DNA of 44,546 bases from positions 1 through 44,546 of the forward strand of contig JALWFE010000043.1 in the NCBI GenBank assembly GCA_027039975.1. The letters run 5' to 3'. A model generated the notes under the pieces. It was not told the DNA's origin, made no database searches, and saw nothing but the letters and a program-made list of their open reading frames with translations. Of the stretch, positions 9,326 through 17,549 are shown one piece after another (positions within the stretch are counted from its first letter, which is position 1; each line of letters begins with the position of its first letter). The position numbers and the translations under genes were made by a program. This DNA is from Flavobacteriales bacterium (GTDB lineage Bacteria > Bacteroidota > Bacteroidia > Flavobacteriales > Flavobacteriaceae).

Positions 9326-10330
9326 TTACAAACGCCATTTAATGCCTAAATCGATTAAATGTTTTTGACTATTTTTGAATACCGGTGTTAAATCATAATC
9401 GGCATATATAATCCAACTGGTGCCACCTATAGCTCCGGTTAATCCGTAAGCAAAACCGGGCATAGTATAATCGTTTTTAATCACTTCATCGTGTTCGTCA
9501 CCATTGACGGAATAGGTCAGTTTTTGTTTGGTTGTCAAACGGAATTTTCCGTAAACACCGGCAGCGATGCTCAAATGACGTTTATTGCCGCGGGGCAAGT
9601 TTATTTCCAGACCTAACGGTACTTTAAACCAAATATGTCTTAATTTGCTCTTTTTCAAATCATTTGGATGCGTTACAATTTTTACGGTATCATTGTTCAC
9701 AATATGATAACGGTTGCCGGTAGGTTTCAAAGTGTTCCAAACAAAAGAAAAACCGTAAACCAAAAAAGTTTTATTACGGGATAAATTTGTCTTCCAATCG
9801 ATGCCCGTTTCAAAAAATCTGGATTGCATATAACCGTAAGGACTAAATTCAATACTACTGATATTATTATTCGAAATATTGTTTAAACCAACGGATAGAA
9901 AAAGGTATGCGTGTGTATGTATCGAAACTTTTGAATGTGAATCGTAATAAGATTTCTTGTAAAGTTTAACTTTTCTGATGTTATAAGCCGTCCGGTTGTT
10001 GATAATACTATCCGTGATATAAGCCCCTTTACCTACTCTTTTTAAATCACCGGTTAGTTTGTAAACGGTATAATCCAAATCTTCGGCATATTGTTTTGCC
10101 AAACGTTTTTTCTTGATTACAGCTTCCTCACTGCTAATGGTTTTGTTTTGCAATTGTTGATCTATATGCTGTAATTCCGCTTCAAATTGCTGTACCTTTA
10201 AACGGACGATACTATCAATTTTCTTGTTAATTTTCAACAAATTAACGTTCAAATCTTCTTGTGCCGAAAGCTGTCCGGCTATCAACAAAATCCATATAAG
10301 AAAAATATTCCAGATTGTTTTCATATTCAT
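9326..10330 (-). CDS. Outer-membrane beta-barrel protein (PorT-like barrel) with N-terminal coiled coil
   Basis: 334 aa. A signal peptide (ILLIAGQLSAQ) is followed by a charged helical stretch at about residues 25-90 (LQHIDQQLQNKTISSEEAVIKKK), likely coiled coil in the periplasm. The rest alternates hydrophobic and polar residues with aromatic-ended strands (YAYLFLSVGLNNIS-like, IWFKVPLGLEINLP, PGFAYGLTGAIGGTSWIIYADYDL) and ends in IKWRL, as small outer-membrane barrels do. Function not known. Gene order with the DUF2807 gene upstream (19 bp apart) suggests co-transcription. Confidence 0.72.
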   Translation of the reverse strand: MNMKTIWNIFLIWILLIAGQLSAQEDLNVNLLKINKKIDSIVRLKVQQFEAELQHIDQQLQNKTISSEEAVIKKKRLAKQYAEDLDYTVYKLTGDLKRVGKGAYITDSIINNRTAYNIRKVKLYKKSYYDSHSKVSIHTHAYLFLSVGLNNISNNNISSIEFSPYGYMQSRFFETGIDWKTNLSRNKTFLVYGFSFVWNTLKPTGNRYHIVNNDTVKIVTHPNDLKKSKLRHIWFKVPLGLEINLPRGNKRHLSIAAGVYGKFRLTTKQKLTYSVNGDEHDEVIKNDYTMPGFAYGLTGAIGGTSWIIYADYDLTPVFKNSQKHLIDLGIKWRL

Positions 10331-10349
10331 ATTTTTTTAATGTATTACC

Positions 10350-11075
10350 TTACAACTTTTTAAAAATAACATCACCCGTGCCAAGTGTTTTGATTTTTAA
10401 CACATCCGGTTCACCGTAATAATATATATTGCCGTTTCCCATAACATCGGCAGTTAATTTGTTTACGGCTTGCAAACGAATTTCTCCCGAACCCGTCAAA
10501 GTGGCTTTCACTTCTTGTGCTTTCAATTCTTTGGCACTGATGAGGCCGGAACCCGTCAAAATGTATTTGGATGTCACGGCTGTTCCGGTTAAAACGATAT
10601 CTCCGGAACCGACAAGTGTTGCAGTTATATGCTTGACTTTCGTCCGGACGTCTATTTTTCCGGTACCGGTTAAATTCAATTTTAAATTTTTCCAGTCAAA
10701 TATTTGTGTATTGAAAATCTCTCCCGAGCCGGTCAAAGTGATTTTTGACAAATAATCCGCCGGGACTTTTACATCCATTTTGGTATAGTCAATAATGGTA
10801 AATTTCGGATTGATACGTATTACCAATTTATTTCCTTTGGTGTAAGTTTCAATATATTGCAACAAATTTTCATCGGCTTTTATCTCCAAATTTCCCGGTG
10901 CGCCCCGGATAATTTCCACTTTAAAAGGCCCCGTCACACTAAGTTTGTCGTAATCACCGATATGTCTATTTTCGGTTGTAATACGTCTGTTTCCGGATAC
11001 TTTTTTTGTCCAAAACTGAGCTTGGATATGTGTTATACCGGTGAATAATAAAATGAAAAATATTGTCGGTTTCAT
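10350..11075 (-). CDS. Head GIN / DUF2807 beta-helix protein
   Basis: 241 aa with signal peptide (IFFILLFTGITHIQA). After about residue 30 it has the DUF2807 putative auto-transporter adhesin pattern: YDKLSVTGPFKVEIIRG at the start, then a ladder of repeated TGSGEI/TGSGLI/TGTGKI turns about every 20 residues, consistent with a right-handed beta-helix. Probably periplasmic or surface-exposed. Such genes in Bacteroidota commonly accompany ECF sigma loci, as here: an ECF sigma operon lies upstream. A 162-bp gap with repeat sequence separates it from that operon, so it may have its own promoter. Confidence 0.85.
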   Translation of the reverse strand: MKPTIFFILLFTGITHIQAQFWTKKVSGNRRITTENRHIGDYDKLSVTGPFKVEIIRGAPGNLEIKADENLLQYIETYTKGNKLVIRINPKFTIIDYTKMDVKVPADYLSKITLTGSGEIFNTQIFDWKNLKLNLTGTGKIDVRTKVKHITATLVGSGDIVLTGTAVTSKYILTGSGLISAKELKAQEVKATLTGSGEIRLQAVNKLTADVMGNGNIYYYGEPDVLKIKTLGTGDVIFKKL

Positions 11076-11185
11076 AAAGCTTGAAAATTTTGATTGTTTT
11101 TAGAAACTATTTTTTATTAAATCCTCTAAAATGCTACTTCTTATACACTATTCCATTCCACAAACTTATGCCGGGGATACGGAAC

Positions 11186-11231
11186 GTCTCTACATTCTAC
11201 TTACCACTTGCTACTTGTTACTTGCTACTAA
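11186..11231. repeat. Low-complexity ACTTGCTACTTGTTACTT repeat with GTCTCTAC motif
   Basis: The intergenic stretch has GTCTCTAC (about 11190) followed by variants of ACTTGCTACTTGTT repeated about three times. The GTAGAGACG motif recurs at 40456 and 44084, and a short TACTTGTTACTT segment recurs near 42004. No gene is visible in 11076-11237. Confidence 0.6.
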
Positions 11232-11237
11232 ATAAAC

Positions 11238-12317
11238 TTACTCTATTTTGACACAACCGTATTCCATACCGATTTTTATCAACGAAGTGGTATTTTGGTC
11301 TTTATAGTAAGCTTTGATCGTTTTATTGCGGTTACGGTCTATTTCTTTGACGATTGTCATATCACCGGCTTTGAAACATCCGTAAGTTTGATTCATCTCA
11401 AACCGGAAAGCCACATTTTTACGGTTGATTATTTTTACGGTTGTATATTCACAAGACACATCCACCACATCAAAACCGGGAAGCAAACCGTCGATTTTTA
11501 AGGTACCGTAATCTCCCGAAAATTTAACAGTATCCACATTTCCGAACACACGGGTTTGATAATCTCCCGAACCATTTACCTTTTTGACATTTTTGACGTT
11601 AATACTACCGTAATCATTATTAAAATTCAATTCCCTTACATCATCGATTTTAAATGTCGTGTAATCGCAATTTAAGGTCAACTGGTAGGCGGATGTAATA
11701 TTTATACGGCTGTAATCGGCTTTGATTTCGGCATTTTTGACAAAGTCAATATTTGAATTGGAAAAATAATCGGTCGAAATGTAATTGTCGTCTCCCGACA
11801 ACGCTCCGATATCAAAACTGCCGTAATCGGCTTTCAGGTCGAGATTTCCGGTTAATTCATTGAGATAGATGTGTCCGTAATCATTATCGATTTTTAAATT
11901 CCATTGCCGGGGCATACTGACTTCGTAATTGATTTTGAAATTGGTTTGTTTTGAACTTCCGCCAAAAATCCACGACCACCAACTGCTGTCGCCTTCCGAA
12001 ATGTTTTCAACAATTGTTTTTGCGGTTATTTGAGAATCTTTTTTGTCAATCCGGATTTTGATTGTCTCAAAACGTTCTTCAACGGCATCCAAATCGTTAC
12101 CGTCCACTTTTACGGTGGCTTTTATTACCACTTCTGGTTGATCGCCGGTTATTACATTAACATTGCCATAAATGTTATCGATAAAAACCGTTCCGTTGTT
12201 TCCGGCATCAAACCGGCGTTCTACGGTTTTTGTTTTTTTAAATTTACCTTCCGGTAGATTGGCAAAAACCAGTAATGGCAAAAGAACTATTATTATTTTA
12301 AGCCTTGTGTATTTCAT
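11238..12317 (-). CDS. DUF4097-like putative adhesin, exported
   Basis: 359 aa from the ATG at 12317. I prefer it to a start 84 nt further upstream because it yields a signal peptide (LKIIIVLLPLLVFANLPEG) and leaves only a 20-bp overlap with the preceding gene. The mature part is a repetitive beta-helix-like protein, with recurring DYG/DYS/DYT turns (LDLKADYGSFDIGALSG, KFSGDYGTLKIDGL) spaced about 20 residues. This matches the DUF4097 family. It is the third gene of the sigma/anti-sigma operon, so it is probably an envelope target or sensor of that system. The ligand is unknown. Confidence 0.8.
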   Translation of the reverse strand: MKYTRLKIIIVLLPLLVFANLPEGKFKKTKTVERRFDAGNNGTVFIDNIYGNVNVITGDQPEVVIKATVKVDGNDLDAVEERFETIKIRIDKKDSQITAKTIVENISEGDSSWWSWIFGGSSKQTNFKINYEVSMPRQWNLKIDNDYGHIYLNELTGNLDLKADYGSFDIGALSGDDNYISTDYFSNSNIDFVKNAEIKADYSRINITSAYQLTLNCDYTTFKIDDVRELNFNNDYGSINVKNVKKVNGSGDYQTRVFGNVDTVKFSGDYGTLKIDGLLPGFDVVDVSCEYTTVKIINRKNVAFRFEMNQTYGCFKAGDMTIVKEIDRNRNKTIKAYYKDQNTTSLIKIGMEYGCVKIE

Positions 12318-12831
12318 TTTTGCGGTTTTTGGTTTTTTTAATTTTATTGATTTCCTGTTTGACAAATTGTAAGATTTCAATGCGTTGTTGAAAATTTTCA
12401 ATCATAGCATTCAGAATATATTTATCGTGATTAAGCCGGTAGTCTTTTACCAGCTTTTTATAATCATTTTCCAAGCGGGTGATTTGTTGCATAGCGTTTT
12501 CAAAAACTTCTCTGGTTTCCGGCGTTTCCTCTGTTTTTATACGAGACAATTCTTCTTTGATAATTTCTGAGAAATACCGTTCATTTTGTTGAATTTCAGT
12601 GTCTTGAAAACGGTTTTGTTTGGAATTTATATAAAAACGGGCACCTGTAAAAATCAATAAAATAAATGAAGCGGCTATCAAAAGTTTCTTGTAGTGTCTT
12701 TTGACAAAATCATTCTTTTGTTGACGGTTTTGTTGTTTTAATTTGACCAAAAAACGTTTTTCATGGCCGGGTTTGAGGTCATATATTTCCAAATTTTCGC
12801 GGTTTTGGTCAAAAAATTCTTTTAAATTCAT
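12298..12831 (-). CDS. Membrane-anchored putative anti-sigma factor
   Basis: 177 aa. The cytoplasmic N-terminus (about 45 residues, Lys/Arg/Gln rich) is followed by one membrane helix (LLIAASFILLIFTGARFYI, about 50-68). The rest is a periplasmic helical part with heptad-like charge pattern (FENAMQQITRLENDYKKLVKDYR). It starts 3 bp after the ECF sigma gene stop and overlaps the adhesin gene by 20 bp, implying translational coupling. Position, topology and size fit a Bacteroidota anti-sigma factor. There is no ZAS zinc motif (HxxxCxxC) or FecR domain, so the assignment rests on context and topology. Confidence 0.72.
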   Translation of the reverse strand: MNLKEFFDQNRENLEIYDLKPGHEKRFLVKLKQQNRQQKNDFVKRHYKKLLIAASFILLIFTGARFYINSKQNRFQDTEIQQNERYFSEIIKEELSRIKTEETPETREVFENAMQQITRLENDYKKLVKDYRLNHDKYILNAMIENFQQRIEILQFVKQEINKIKKTKNRKNEIHKA

Positions 12832-12834
12832 TTT

Positions 12835-13395
12835 TTAATAATTTTTCAAAATTCCTTTAAAGTCCTTTTCCAAAATTTGCTTTAATTTCCGTTTGGCACG
12901 TGACACCAAAGTCCTTGCGTTGGCATAAGACATATTTAAAATTTGTGTCATTTCTTCATAATCATAACCTTCGATAAAATATAAGTTAATAGCGACTCTG
13001 TAATTGTCTTTCAATCTGTTAATAGCTTCCATTAAGGCATCTATTTTAATATTATTATCATTTAACTCAATGATCGGTTCCGGTTCTATCACAAAATTTT
13101 GGTTTTCTATTTCTTCAAATTTTCTTTGTTTGCGTAAATAAGACAATGCTTCATTGATAACAATCCGTTTGAGCCAAGCACCAAAACCGGCTGTTGCTTT
13201 GAAAGTATCCAATTTGTCAAAAGCTTTGATAAAAGCTTCTTGCATTACATCTTCGGCATCACCGGTATCGCCCGTTATCCGCACAGCAATTTGATACATA
13301 GCTTTGGCATAACGTTGATACACTTGCATTTGGGCTTTTTGATCACCACGTTTGCAAGCGGCCAACAGCTTTGTTATGTTGTCAGTTTTGTCCAA
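12835..13395 (-). CDS. ECF RNA polymerase sigma factor
   Basis: 186 aa. Sigma region 2 is AEDVMQEAFIKAFDKLD followed by GFGAWLKRIVINEALSYLRK. Region 4 is LKDNYRVAINLYFIEGYDYEEM followed by the recognition helix around NARTLVSRAKRKLKQIL. The only plausible start is TTG at 13395: an in-frame stop lies four codons upstream and the next internal Met would remove the start of region 2. An ATG is directly followed by that stop (ATGTAA, 13411-13406 region), an odd minimal start-stop just before the gene. First gene of the sigma/anti-sigma/adhesin operon; such systems usually answer to envelope signals. Confidence 0.9.
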   Translation of the reverse strand: MDKTDNITKLLAACKRGDQKAQMQVYQRYAKAMYQIAVRITGDTGDAEDVMQEAFIKAFDKLDTFKATAGFGAWLKRIVINEALSYLRKQRKFEEIENQNFVIEPEPIIELNDNNIKIDALMEAINRLKDNYRVAINLYFIEGYDYEEMTQILNMSYANARTLVSRAKRKLKQILEKDFKGILKNY

Positions 13396-13436
13396 CCGGT
13401 TTTGTCTTTACATTTTAAAGATATAAATATTTTGTT

Positions 13437-13469
13437 TTTGTTACAGTTTTAGAAAAAAAATTAATTTTG
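13437..13469 (+). promoter_or_regulatory. Consensus Bacteroidota promoter (TTTG-N21-TAATTTTG)
   Basis: TTTG at 13437-13440 and TAATTTTG at 13462-13469 with a 21-nt spacer match the Bacteroidota consensus. It is divergent from the sigma-factor gene and reads into a pseudogene. Confidence 0.6.
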
Positions 13470-13471
13470 TA

Positions 13472-13934
13472 ACGAATAACTCAAAAAGAACAAAAATTAT
13501 ACTAAAAAGTTTACTCTTTGTATTTTTACTATCTATGTTTGGCTTTGATGCAGCGGTACAAGCCGTTTACGAATACAAAATCATTACAACGGTCGAATCA
13601 ATTGTTCCTATGGGTGCCGGTCGTTAGCGTATCGTAGAATTTAATGTCCCGATGGATTATAAAAAAGCTATAACTACCCGTAACAAAGCCGATAAATTCA
13701 AACAAAACAAAGCGTAAAGATTTGAAAATTAGCAGTTTTAATAAAACAAAATTGTTAAACTTCTATTCGATGGTAGGTATTAATTTTCAAAATATCGCTT
13801 CAAATGATGTTTTGGTATCGTCCAAGCTGACTGAAATGAGTAAAGACGGCTGGGAATTATTTGCCGTTACCAGCGGTGTGGAAAGTGATGCCGGAAAAGA
13901 TGCCGGAAAAGTAATTTTCATAAAAAGATATTGA
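13472..13934 (+). pseudogene. Decayed small exported protein gene (DUF4177-like C-terminus)
   Basis: The reading frame has hydrophobic signal-like residues (LLFVFLLSMFGFDAAVQA), then YEYKIITTVESIVPMGAGR. It is broken by TAG at 13625-13627, continues RIVEFNVPMDYKKAITTRNK, meets TAA at 13714-13716, and resumes in another frame from about 13717 with FNKTKLLNFYSMVGINFQN ... KDGWELFAVTSGVESDAG to the stop at 13934. No ATG precedes the signal-like segment. The intact parent would be about 150 aa with a KDGWEL-type C-terminus common in Bacteroidota small proteins. One nonsense codon, one frameshift and a missing start argue for a pseudogene rather than sequencing error, though the promoter is still good. 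Confidence 0.75.
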
Positions 13935-14102
13935 ACAGCTACCAAAAAAAGAAAGTGGAAACTTAAAGAAAAACGAGTATTATGAGATAAGCCCCGAGCT
14001 TTCACAAAAAAAATAGAAGAACTGCTCTCAGAGGATCAAAATTAATCATAAAACCGGAAATAGGACAATAAATTTACGTTTTGAACCGGATTTTGATATA
14101 TT
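13935..14102 (+). other. Gene debris between pseudogene and dusB
   Basis: No intact gene. One frame from about 13939 reads SGNLKKNEYYEISPELSQKK then IEELLSEDQN and stops at about 14044, which looks like the 3' remnant of another coding sequence without a start. Confidence 0.35.
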
Positions 14103-15080
14103 TTAACCGTAATAACGTTCGATTTCATCAAAAATCCTGTAAATTTCATCCAAATTATTTTCGGTAACCAGACGGATACGGAATTGTTTAAAGTCAGGGA
14201 TACCTTTAAAATAATTGGAATAATGCGGGCGGGTTTCCAGAATACCTAAACGTTCTCCTTTCCATTCTATTGCCAGTTTGAGATGTTTTTTGACCATTGA
14301 CAAGCGTTCGGAAACTTTTGGCATTTCCAAAATTTTCCCCGTAGCGAAGTAATGTTTTATTTGTTTAAAAATCCAAGGATTGCCGATTGCCGCCCGGCCG
14401 ATCATAGCGCCGTCCAAGCCGAATTGGTCTCTGATACGTTCAGCGTCTTGTGGTGTTTTTATGTCACCATTGGCAAAAACCGGTATTTTGATACGCGGAT
14501 TATGTTTGACCTCTGCTATTTTGTGCCAATCCGCCTTACCGCTGTACATTTGTTTACGCGTACGACCGTGTATGGAAATGGCTTTGATGCCGACATCTTG
14601 CAGACGTTCCGCTACTTCGTTTATAACAATACTGTTTTCGTCCCAACCCAAACGCGTTTTGACTGTTACAGGCAAATTGGTATGTTTGACCACCGCTTCT
14701 GTCATTTTTTGCATTAAATCCAAATCCCGTAAAATGCCGGCACCGGCACCTTTACGTACCACTTTTTTGACCGGACAGCCGTAATTGATATCTATCAAGT
14801 CCGGCTCCACCCGTTCTATTCGTTCCACGGCTTTGAGCATCGAATCAATATTATGTCCGAAAATTTGTACACCGATTGGACGTTCGGCTTCAAAAATATC
14901 CAATTTTTTAGCGGATTTTACGGCATCGCGAATCAAACCTTCTGACGACACAAATTCAGTAAACATCAAATCCACCCCGTATTCCTTGCACAATGCCCGG
15001 AACGGCGGATCACTGATGTCTTCCATTGGCGCCAATATCAACGGAAAATCCGGTAATATAACGGAACCTATTTTGAGCAT
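14103..15080 (-). CDS. dusB: tRNA-dihydrouridine synthase DusB
   Basis: 325 aa, full length for the family. FMN TIM-barrel features: LAPMEDISDPPFR at the N-terminus (family form APMAGVTDxPFR), the catalytic NYGCPVKKV with Cys102, GAGAGILRDL, TVKTRLGWD, ISIHGRTRKQMYSG, FANGDI and MIGRAAIGNPWIF. It reduces uridines in the D-loop of tRNA using NADPH. The start codon directly follows the stop of the acyl-CoA dehydrogenase gene with no spacing, so the two are co-transcribed and probably translationally coupled. Confidence 0.97.
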   Translation of the reverse strand: MLKIGSVILPDFPLILAPMEDISDPPFRALCKEYGVDLMFTEFVSSEGLIRDAVKSAKKLDIFEAERPIGVQIFGHNIDSMLKAVERIERVEPDLIDINYGCPVKKVVRKGAGAGILRDLDLMQKMTEAVVKHTNLPVTVKTRLGWDENSIVINEVAERLQDVGIKAISIHGRTRKQMYSGKADWHKIAEVKHNPRIKIPVFANGDIKTPQDAERIRDQFGLDGAMIGRAAIGNPWIFKQIKHYFATGKILEMPKVSERLSMVKKHLKLAIEWKGERLGILETRPHYSNYFKGIPDFKQFRIRLVTENNLDEIYRIFDEIERYYG

Positions 15081-16223
15081 TTATTTCAATATTTGTCTGG
15101 AAATGACTAATTTTTGGATTTCGGTAGTACCTTCTCCTATGGTGGTCAGTTTGCTGTCTCGATAAAATTTTTCGACCGGAAAATCCTTGGTATAGCCGTA
15201 ACCACCGTGGATTTGCACCGCTTCGGTAGATACTTTGACACTGACTTCGGATGCATACATTTTGGCCATAGCACCGAGTTTGGTCAGATTTTGTTTGGTA
15301 TCTTTCAAGTAAGCGGCTTTTCTGATAAGCAATTCCGATGCTTCAATTTCGGTTGCCATATCGGCGAGTTTAAAAGCAATAGCTTGAAATTTACTGATAG
15401 GTTTTCCGAATTGTTCTCTTTCTTTGGAATATTTTAAAGCGGCTTTGTAGGCACCTTTGGCTATACCAAGAGCATTGGCTCCGATAGAAATCCGTCCACC
15501 GTCCAAAACTTTGAGAGCCTGGACAAAACCGTCCCCTACTTCTCCCAAAATATTTTCTTTCGGTACACGGCAATTGTCAAAAATCATTTCCGCCGTTTCG
15601 CTGGCACGCATTCCTAATTTGTTTTCTTTTTTCCCTGCATAAAATCCCGGGGTTCCACGCTCTACAACAAAAGCCGTGGCATTGCGACGGGTACCTTTTT
15701 TACCGGTACGTGCCAATACAACTGCTACCTGTGCGCTGATACCGTGCGTGATAAAATTTTTAGCACCGTTTAACACATAATAATCACCGTCTTGAACGGC
15801 GGTTGTGCTCATACTGCCGGCATCCGAACCGGTATTGTGTTCGGTTAAGCCCCAAGCACCTATCCATTCACCCGAGGTTAATTTTGGTAACCAACGCATC
15901 CGCTGTTCTTCGTTGCCAAATTCGTAAATATGATTGGTACACAACGAATTATGCGCCGCAACAGATAACCCGATAGACGGGTCTAATTGTGACAATTCGT
16001 CGATAATCGTTACATAATCCTGGTATGACAGCCCTGCACCGCCGTATTGTTCAGGGATGACAATGCCCATAAATCCCATTTTCCCGAGTTTGTGGAACAA
16101 TTCGACAGGAAAAATCTGTTTTTCGTCCCATTCCATATAATAAGGAGCAATGTGCTGCTTGTTAAAATCCCTGACTGCTTGTGCAATGTGTTTTTGTTCT
16201 TCCGTTAATTCAAAGTTCATCAT
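15081..16223 (-). CDS. Acyl-CoA dehydrogenase (short/branched-chain type)
   Basis: 380 aa, full length. It has the three-domain acyl-CoA dehydrogenase layout. The FAD/substrate signature is [15 protein letters not shown], and [18 protein letters not shown] and [17 protein letters not shown] are in the C-terminal helical domain. The catalytic glutamate is in [14 protein letters not shown] near residue 365. It oxidises an acyl-CoA to the 2-enoyl-CoA and passes electrons to ETF; chain specificity is not decidable by eye. It lies 4 bp after the HhH gene and directly abuts dusB in one operon. Confidence 0.95.
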   Translation of the reverse strand: MMNFELTEEQKHIAQAVRDFNKQHIAPYYMEWDEKQIFPVELFHKLGKMGFMGIVIPEQYGGAGLSYQDYVTIIDELSQLDPSIGLSVAAHNSLCTNHIYEFGNEEQRMRWLPKLTSGEWIGAWGLTEHNTGSDAGSMSTTAVQDGDYYVLNGAKNFITHGISAQVAVVLARTGKKGTRRNATAFVVERGTPGFYAGKKENKLGMRASETAEMIFDNCRVPKENILGEVGDGFVQALKVLDGGRISIGANALGIAKGAYKAALKYSKEREQFGKPISKFQAIAFKLADMATEIEASELLIRKAAYLKDTKQNLTKLGAMAKMYASEVSVKVSTEAVQIHGGYGYTKDFPVEKFYRDSKLTTIGEGTTEIQKLVISRQILK

Positions 16224-16227
16224 TTTT

Positions 16228-17301
16228 TTATAATTTTAAGTAAAGGCAAATTTTTTTGTGTTTGTCAGCCGGATAATCCGGCACTTTCAACAAATCGTCA
16301 AAATTATGAAAAGCACCGTTTAAAGTCCTATACGAAACGATTTTTTTCGCCAATTGGTATGTAATATACGGATTTTTTGCCAATTCTTTGATATTGGCGT
16401 CATTCAAATTAATTTTTTGGCTAATTTTTGCAGGATTTTTAATCTCAAAACGTTCCCAAAGCCGTTCAATGGTCTCAGGTTTCAGTCCGTAAACGTCATT
16501 TAATTGTTCTTTAACGGTAAAACCGCCGAGTGACTGCCGGTATTTGACAATACGCCGGGCTAATTTGTCGCCTATTCCGTACACTTGTTTCAAATCCGCT
16601 TCGGTAGCTGTATTTATAGGTTTTTTGGCTACGGCAACCGGTTGGGTTTGTGGAATGGTTTTGACAACAAACTTTTTTTTAATTCTTGCCACCACCTTCG
16701 GATACAAGCCGTAAACTTTTTCTAATTGTGACATATCTTTAAAGCCACCGATAAGGTTACGGTATTTGACAATACGCTTGGATAAAACCGGTCCTACGCC
16801 GTAAACACTTTGCAAATCTTCCGCCGTAGCTTTGTTTATGTCGTTGGTTGTTAGTGGTTTATGAATACCGAAGGAAGATGATTTTTCCGTCTTAAAAACA
16901 GAAATTTTAATATAAGGTTCCAGTTTTGCAAACAGTGAATCGGATAATCCGGCTATTTCCTTAAATTCTTGTTTTGATTGAAAATATTTTCCGGTTTTTC
17001 TGTATGCCGTTATCTTATCTATTTGTTCCGGAGACAACCCCAATACATAGCCTTTATAATCAGATAAATAATTAGGATTGAATGGATACATTTCCGGTTT
17101 TTGCCGTTGCAAGGCAATGTTTTTTAACGAATCATATTGCCGTTGCAAGTCATCGGGAATATTTACATTGTATTCTGACGGGGGAAAAAACAGGTAAAAA
17201 TTTGATACAAACATCAAACCGGTAAAAATGAGAAGTAACAAAATAAAAATACCCCTGCGTTGCGAACGGTTAAAATCCGGCAAGAGGGGTGTTGGTTTCA
17301 T
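16228..17301 (-). CDS. Membrane-anchored protein with four helix-hairpin-helix repeats (ComEA-like)
   Basis: 357 aa. An N-terminal membrane helix ([23 protein letters not shown]) is followed by four HhH units at about residues 80-135, 150-215, 225-290 and 295-357. The clearest are [19 protein letters not shown] and [19 protein letters not shown], each followed by a second hairpin ([24 protein letters not shown]). HhH repeats bind the DNA backbone non-specifically; ComEA-type proteins pull DNA in during natural transformation, but most relatives have one or two units. The role here is inferred, not shown. First gene of the operon with acyl-CoA dehydrogenase and dusB. Confidence 0.85.
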   Translation of the reverse strand: MKPTPLLPDFNRSQRRGIFILLLLIFTGLMFVSNFYLFFPPSEYNVNIPDDLQRQYDSLKNIALQRQKPEMYPFNPNYLSDYKGYVLGLSPEQIDKITAYRKTGKYFQSKQEFKEIAGLSDSLFAKLEPYIKISVFKTEKSSSFGIHKPLTTNDINKATAEDLQSVYGVGPVLSKRIVKYRNLIGGFKDMSQLEKVYGLYPKVVARIKKKFVVKTIPQTQPVAVAKKPINTATEADLKQVYGIGDKLARRIVKYRQSLGGFTVKEQLNDVYGLKPETIERLWERFEIKNPAKISQKINLNDANIKELAKNPYITYQLAKKIVSYRTLNGAFHNFDDLLKVPDYPADKHKKICLYLKL

Positions 17302-17336
17302 TTTATTGATTGTTTACTAAGGTTTTAATTTTAATG

Positions 17337-17344
17337 CAAATTTA
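17337..17344 (-). promoter_or_regulatory. -7 promoter element (TAAATTTG) for the HhH/acdh/dusB operon
   Basis: On the minus strand TAAATTTG matches TAnnTTTG, 36 nt before the ATG at 17301. The composite repeat at 17355 begins just upstream of it, where a -33 element would be. Confidence 0.4.
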
Positions 17345-17354
17345 GTTATTTTTT

Positions 17355-17450
17355 TTAGTGGAAAGTGCCTAGTGGAAAATGCGGGGAGGTTTGTCGGATG
17401 TCGAATGTTTTTGATGAATTGATGAGTAGATTCCTGAGTGACCCCGCCGT
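17355..17450. repeat. Composite dispersed repeat, copy 1
   Basis: Starts after a T-run with AGTGGAAAGTGCCTAGTG, then GGAAAATGCGGGGAGG, then TGTCGGATGTCGAATGT, then GATGAATTGATGAG. The same modules in the same order occur at 36716-36850. Nothing protein-coding is visible in 17345-17549. Confidence 0.65.
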
Positions 17451-17549
17451 ACTAATCATCCATTATCATAGCCTTTCTCGTCAATACAGTCAAAGTATTA
17501 GCAGTTATTCCTCTTTGAAAAGGACAATTATTTCATACATAATACTTTT

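Noticed and set aside
13787-14005. Minus-strand frame opposite the pseudogene
   Set aside because: The pseudogene frame on the plus strand has recognisable protein motifs; this is its shadow.
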